DNA from: Hydractinia symbiolongicarpus
Taxonomy: Eukaryota; Cnidaria; Hydrozoa; Anthoathecata; Hydractiniidae
Assembly (NCBI RefSeq): GCF_029227915.1
Contig: NC_079875.1
Span: forward strand, 21,199,001-21,263,000
Length of the DNA: 64,000 nt
Direction of reading: 5' to 3'
A program made the translations under genes and the position numbers. Below the pieces are notes generated by a model. It was not told the DNA's origin. It saw only the letters and a program-made list of their open reading frames with translations, and ran no database searches. Numbering within the stretch: position 1 is the first letter of the stretch; each line of letters opens with the position of its first letter. Positions 61,996-64,000 of the stretch are shown here, piece after piece.

Positions 61996-63815
61996 CCATA
62001 TTACGGTCTTTATAGCACTGTGCACGTAGTTAAGAGTGTTCTAAGGCAACGGCGATAATGAAGAAGACTTGGGACGTTGTAGCGCATTGAGACTGGAACG
62101 ACTAGTCCAATGGTAACCTGCGCAAGAATATAGAACCACGTGATTTACGTGCAAGGCCTTTATTAGAGTGCAAAAGGCCATATTACAACCTTTAAAGGAT
62201 TTTGCACGTAGTTAAGAGTGTTCCAAGGCGACGGCGCTCATGAAAGCGACCTTAGACGTTGTAGTGCATTGAGACTGGAAGGAATAGTCCAATGGTAACC
62301 TGCGCAGGGAGATGGAGCGGCGTGATTTAAGTGTGCGTCCTTTATTAGACTGCAAAAAGCCATATTACGGTCTTTATAGCACTGTGCACGTAGTTAAGAG
62401 TGTGGTAAAGCAACGGCGCTAATGAGAACGACTTGGGACGTTGTAGCGCATTGAGACTGGAACGACAAGTCCAATGGTAATCGGCGCAGGCAGCTGAAAC
62501 CGCGTGACTTACGTGTTACGCCTTTATTAGACTGCAAAAGGCCACATTACGGTCTTTATAGCACTGTGCACGTAGTTAAGAGTGTTCTAAGGCCATGGCG
62601 CTAAGGAAAACCACTTTGAAAGTTGTAGTGCATTGAGACTGGAAGGAATAGTCCAATGGTAACCTGCGCAGGGAGATGGAGCGGCGTGATTTAAGTGTGC
62701 GTCCTTTATTAGACTGCAAAAAGCCATATTACGGTCTTTATAGCACTGTGCACGTAGTTAAGAGTGTTCTAAGGCAACGGCGATAATGAAGAAGACTTGG
62801 GACGTTGTAGCGCATTGAGACTGGAACGACTAGTCCAATGGTAACCTGCGCAAGAATATAGAACCACGTGATTTACGTGCAAGGCCTTTATTAGAGTGCA
62901 AAAGGCCATATTACAACCTTTAAAGGATTTTGCACGTAGTTAAGAGTGTTCCAAGGCGACGGCGCTCATGAAATCGACCTTAGACTTTGTAGTGCATTGA
63001 GACTGGAAGGAATAGTCCAATGGTAACCTGCGCAGGGAGATGGAGCGGCGTGATTTAAGTGTGCGTCCTTTATTAGACTGCAAAAAGCCATATTACGGTC
63101 TTTATAGCACTGTGCACGTAGTTAAGAGTGTGGTAAAGCAACAGCGCTAATGAGAACGACTTGGGACGTTGTAGCGCATTGAGACTGGAACGACAAGTCC
63201 AATGGTAATCGGCGCAGGCAGCTGAAACCGCGTGACTTACGTGTTACGCCTTTATTAGACTGCAAAAGGCCACATTACGGTCTTTATAGCACTGTGCACG
63301 TAGTTAAGAGTGTTCTAAGGCCATGGCGCTAAGGAAAACCACTTTGAAAGTTGTAGTGCATTGAGACTGGAAGGAATAGTCCAATGGTAACCTGCGCAGG
63401 GAGATGGAGCGGCGTGATTTAAGTGTGCGTCCTTTATTAGACAGCAAAAAGCCATATTACGGTCTTTATAGCACTGTGCACGTAGTTAAGAGTGTTCTAA
63501 GGCAACGGCGATAATGAAGAAGACTTGGGACGTTGTAGCGCATTGAGACTGGAACGACTAGTCCAATGGTAACCTGCGCAAGAATATAGAACCACGTGAT
63601 TTACGTGCAAGGCCTTTATTAGAGTGCAAAAGGCCATATTACAACCTTTAAAGGATTTTGCACGTAGTTAAGAGTGTTCCAAGGCGACGGCGCTCATGAA
63701 AGCGACCTTAGACGTTGTAGTGCATTGAGACTGGAAGGAATAGTCCAATGGTAACCTGCGCAGGGAGATGGAGCGGCGTGATTTAAGTGTGCGTCCTTTA
63801 TTAGACTGCAAAAAG
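61996..63815 (+). repeat. 4-monomer HOR (728 bp), two full copies and a half
   Basis: Unit starts lie at 61996, 62724 and 63452, exactly 728 bases apart, with no indel. The GCAAGAATATAG mark recurs at 62123, 62851 and 63579. The third unit holds only monomers A and B, then an A-like variant follows at 63816. Private changes are few: GAAATCGACC and GACTTTGTAG in the second copy and AGACAGCAAAAAGCC in the third. The same four monomers occur once at 5614-6341, so the expansion is local and young. Confidence 0.94.
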
Positions 63816-64000
63816 CCATATTACGGTCTTTATAGCACTGTGCACGTAGTTAAGAGTGTTCTAAGGCAACGGCGATAATGAAAAAGACTTGGGACGTTGT
63901 AGCGCATTGAGACTGGAACGACTAGTCCAATGGTAACCTGCGCAGGCAGATAGAACCACGTGATTTACGTGCGAGGCCTTTATTAGACTGCAAAAGGCCA
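63816..64000 (+). repeat. Last monomer of the window
   Basis: An A-type monomer (GATAATGAAAAAGAC) whose second half is of another class (CAGGCAGATAGAACC, GCGAGGCC). The window stops three bases into the next monomer, so the array continues to the right. Confidence 0.85.

Larger units (their letters stand above)
1..64000 (+). repeat. 182-bp satellite array filling the window
   Basis: The same roughly 182-base unit follows itself head to tail from the first base to the last, giving about 350 monomers. Monomer starts (CCATATTAC-like) fall for example at 1, 183, 365 and 547, and at 61996, 62724, 63452 and 63816. I saw no inverted monomer, no unrelated insertion, no poly-A tail and no LTR or transposase-like reading frame. 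Monomers differ by substitutions and rare small indels and form recurrent classes, for example those reading GGACTGTGCAC, GCACTGTGCAC, GGGCTGTGCACGTAATT, GGACGATGCAC or GGACTCTACACG near monomer position 20-35. A unit near nucleosomal length in a pure megasatellite-like array is usual for centromeric or pericentromeric DNA of plants and animals; that role is inferred, not shown. The species and the satellite family name are not recognisable to me. Confidence 0.97.

Noticed and set aside
1-64000. CRISPR-like array
   Set aside because: The repeats are directly adjacent, 182 bases long and without unique spacers, and no cas-like reading frame exists.
1-64000. Ribosomal DNA spacer repeats or tRNA clusters
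   Set aside because: No rRNA-like stretch, tRNA cloverleaf or Pol III box arrangement could be recognised in any monomer class.
1-64000. Naming the species or a known satellite family
   Set aside because: The monomer did not match any satellite I can recall, including human alpha satellite and the Arabidopsis 178-180-base repeat. A search against repeat databases would be needed, so no name is given.

Overview
The window contains no gene that I can support. All 64,000 bases are one uninterrupted satellite DNA array: about 350 head-to-tail monomers of a 182-bp unit, every one in the same orientation, with no transposon, unique spacer, RNA gene or inverted block. This is typical of eukaryotic centromeric or other heterochromatic satellite DNA. 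I do not recognise the monomer as a named satellite and cannot identify the species. A representative monomer is about 48% GC, has 36 C against 51 G on the + strand, and carries 11 CpG (base composition predicts about 10), so CpG is not depleted. Below, monomers are phased to start at the CCATATTAC-like motif (base 1 of the window).

Monomers fall into many variant classes that recur in fixed order, so the array has higher-order repeat (HOR) structure at several scales. The outer parts carry an old super-repeat of about 8.7 kb (48 monomers), made of segments I call D, E and F: D1 (1-2485), E1 (2486-6259), F1 (7011-8707), D2 (8708-11192) on the left; a shortened E' (48910-50089), F2 (50090-51252), D3 (51253-52890), then E2 (55549-58455) and E3 (58456-61995) on the right. 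A small 4-monomer HOR (728 bp) has expanded at the right end (61996-63815).

Between D2 and E' lies a central block of about 37.7 kb (11193-48909) with different, more recently amplified HORs: a 7-mer twice (13143-15690), a 10-/9-mer tandem pair (16214-19671), a long 21- to 25-mer in five copies (H1-H5, about 18740-39567, H2-H5 nearly identical by eye), a second 7-mer with a nested 2-mer duplication (40021-43260), and a 9-/8-/6-mer series (43963-48145). The layout reads as young arrays expanded inside, and splitting, an older super-repeat at its D/E junction.

Within the monomer, the right half and the monomer junction are dense in short dyad symmetries: GGA-NNNN-TCC, CCTGCGCAGG, CACGT-N5-ACGTG, and a three-arm GGCCTTT/AAAGGCC/GCCTTT set. 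The monomer junction also contains a 15-bp direct repeat spaced 32 bp. Minus-strand open frames of 61-124 codons recur throughout but are by-products of the repeat. All boundaries were found by eye and are approximate to roughly 10-30 bases unless stated.
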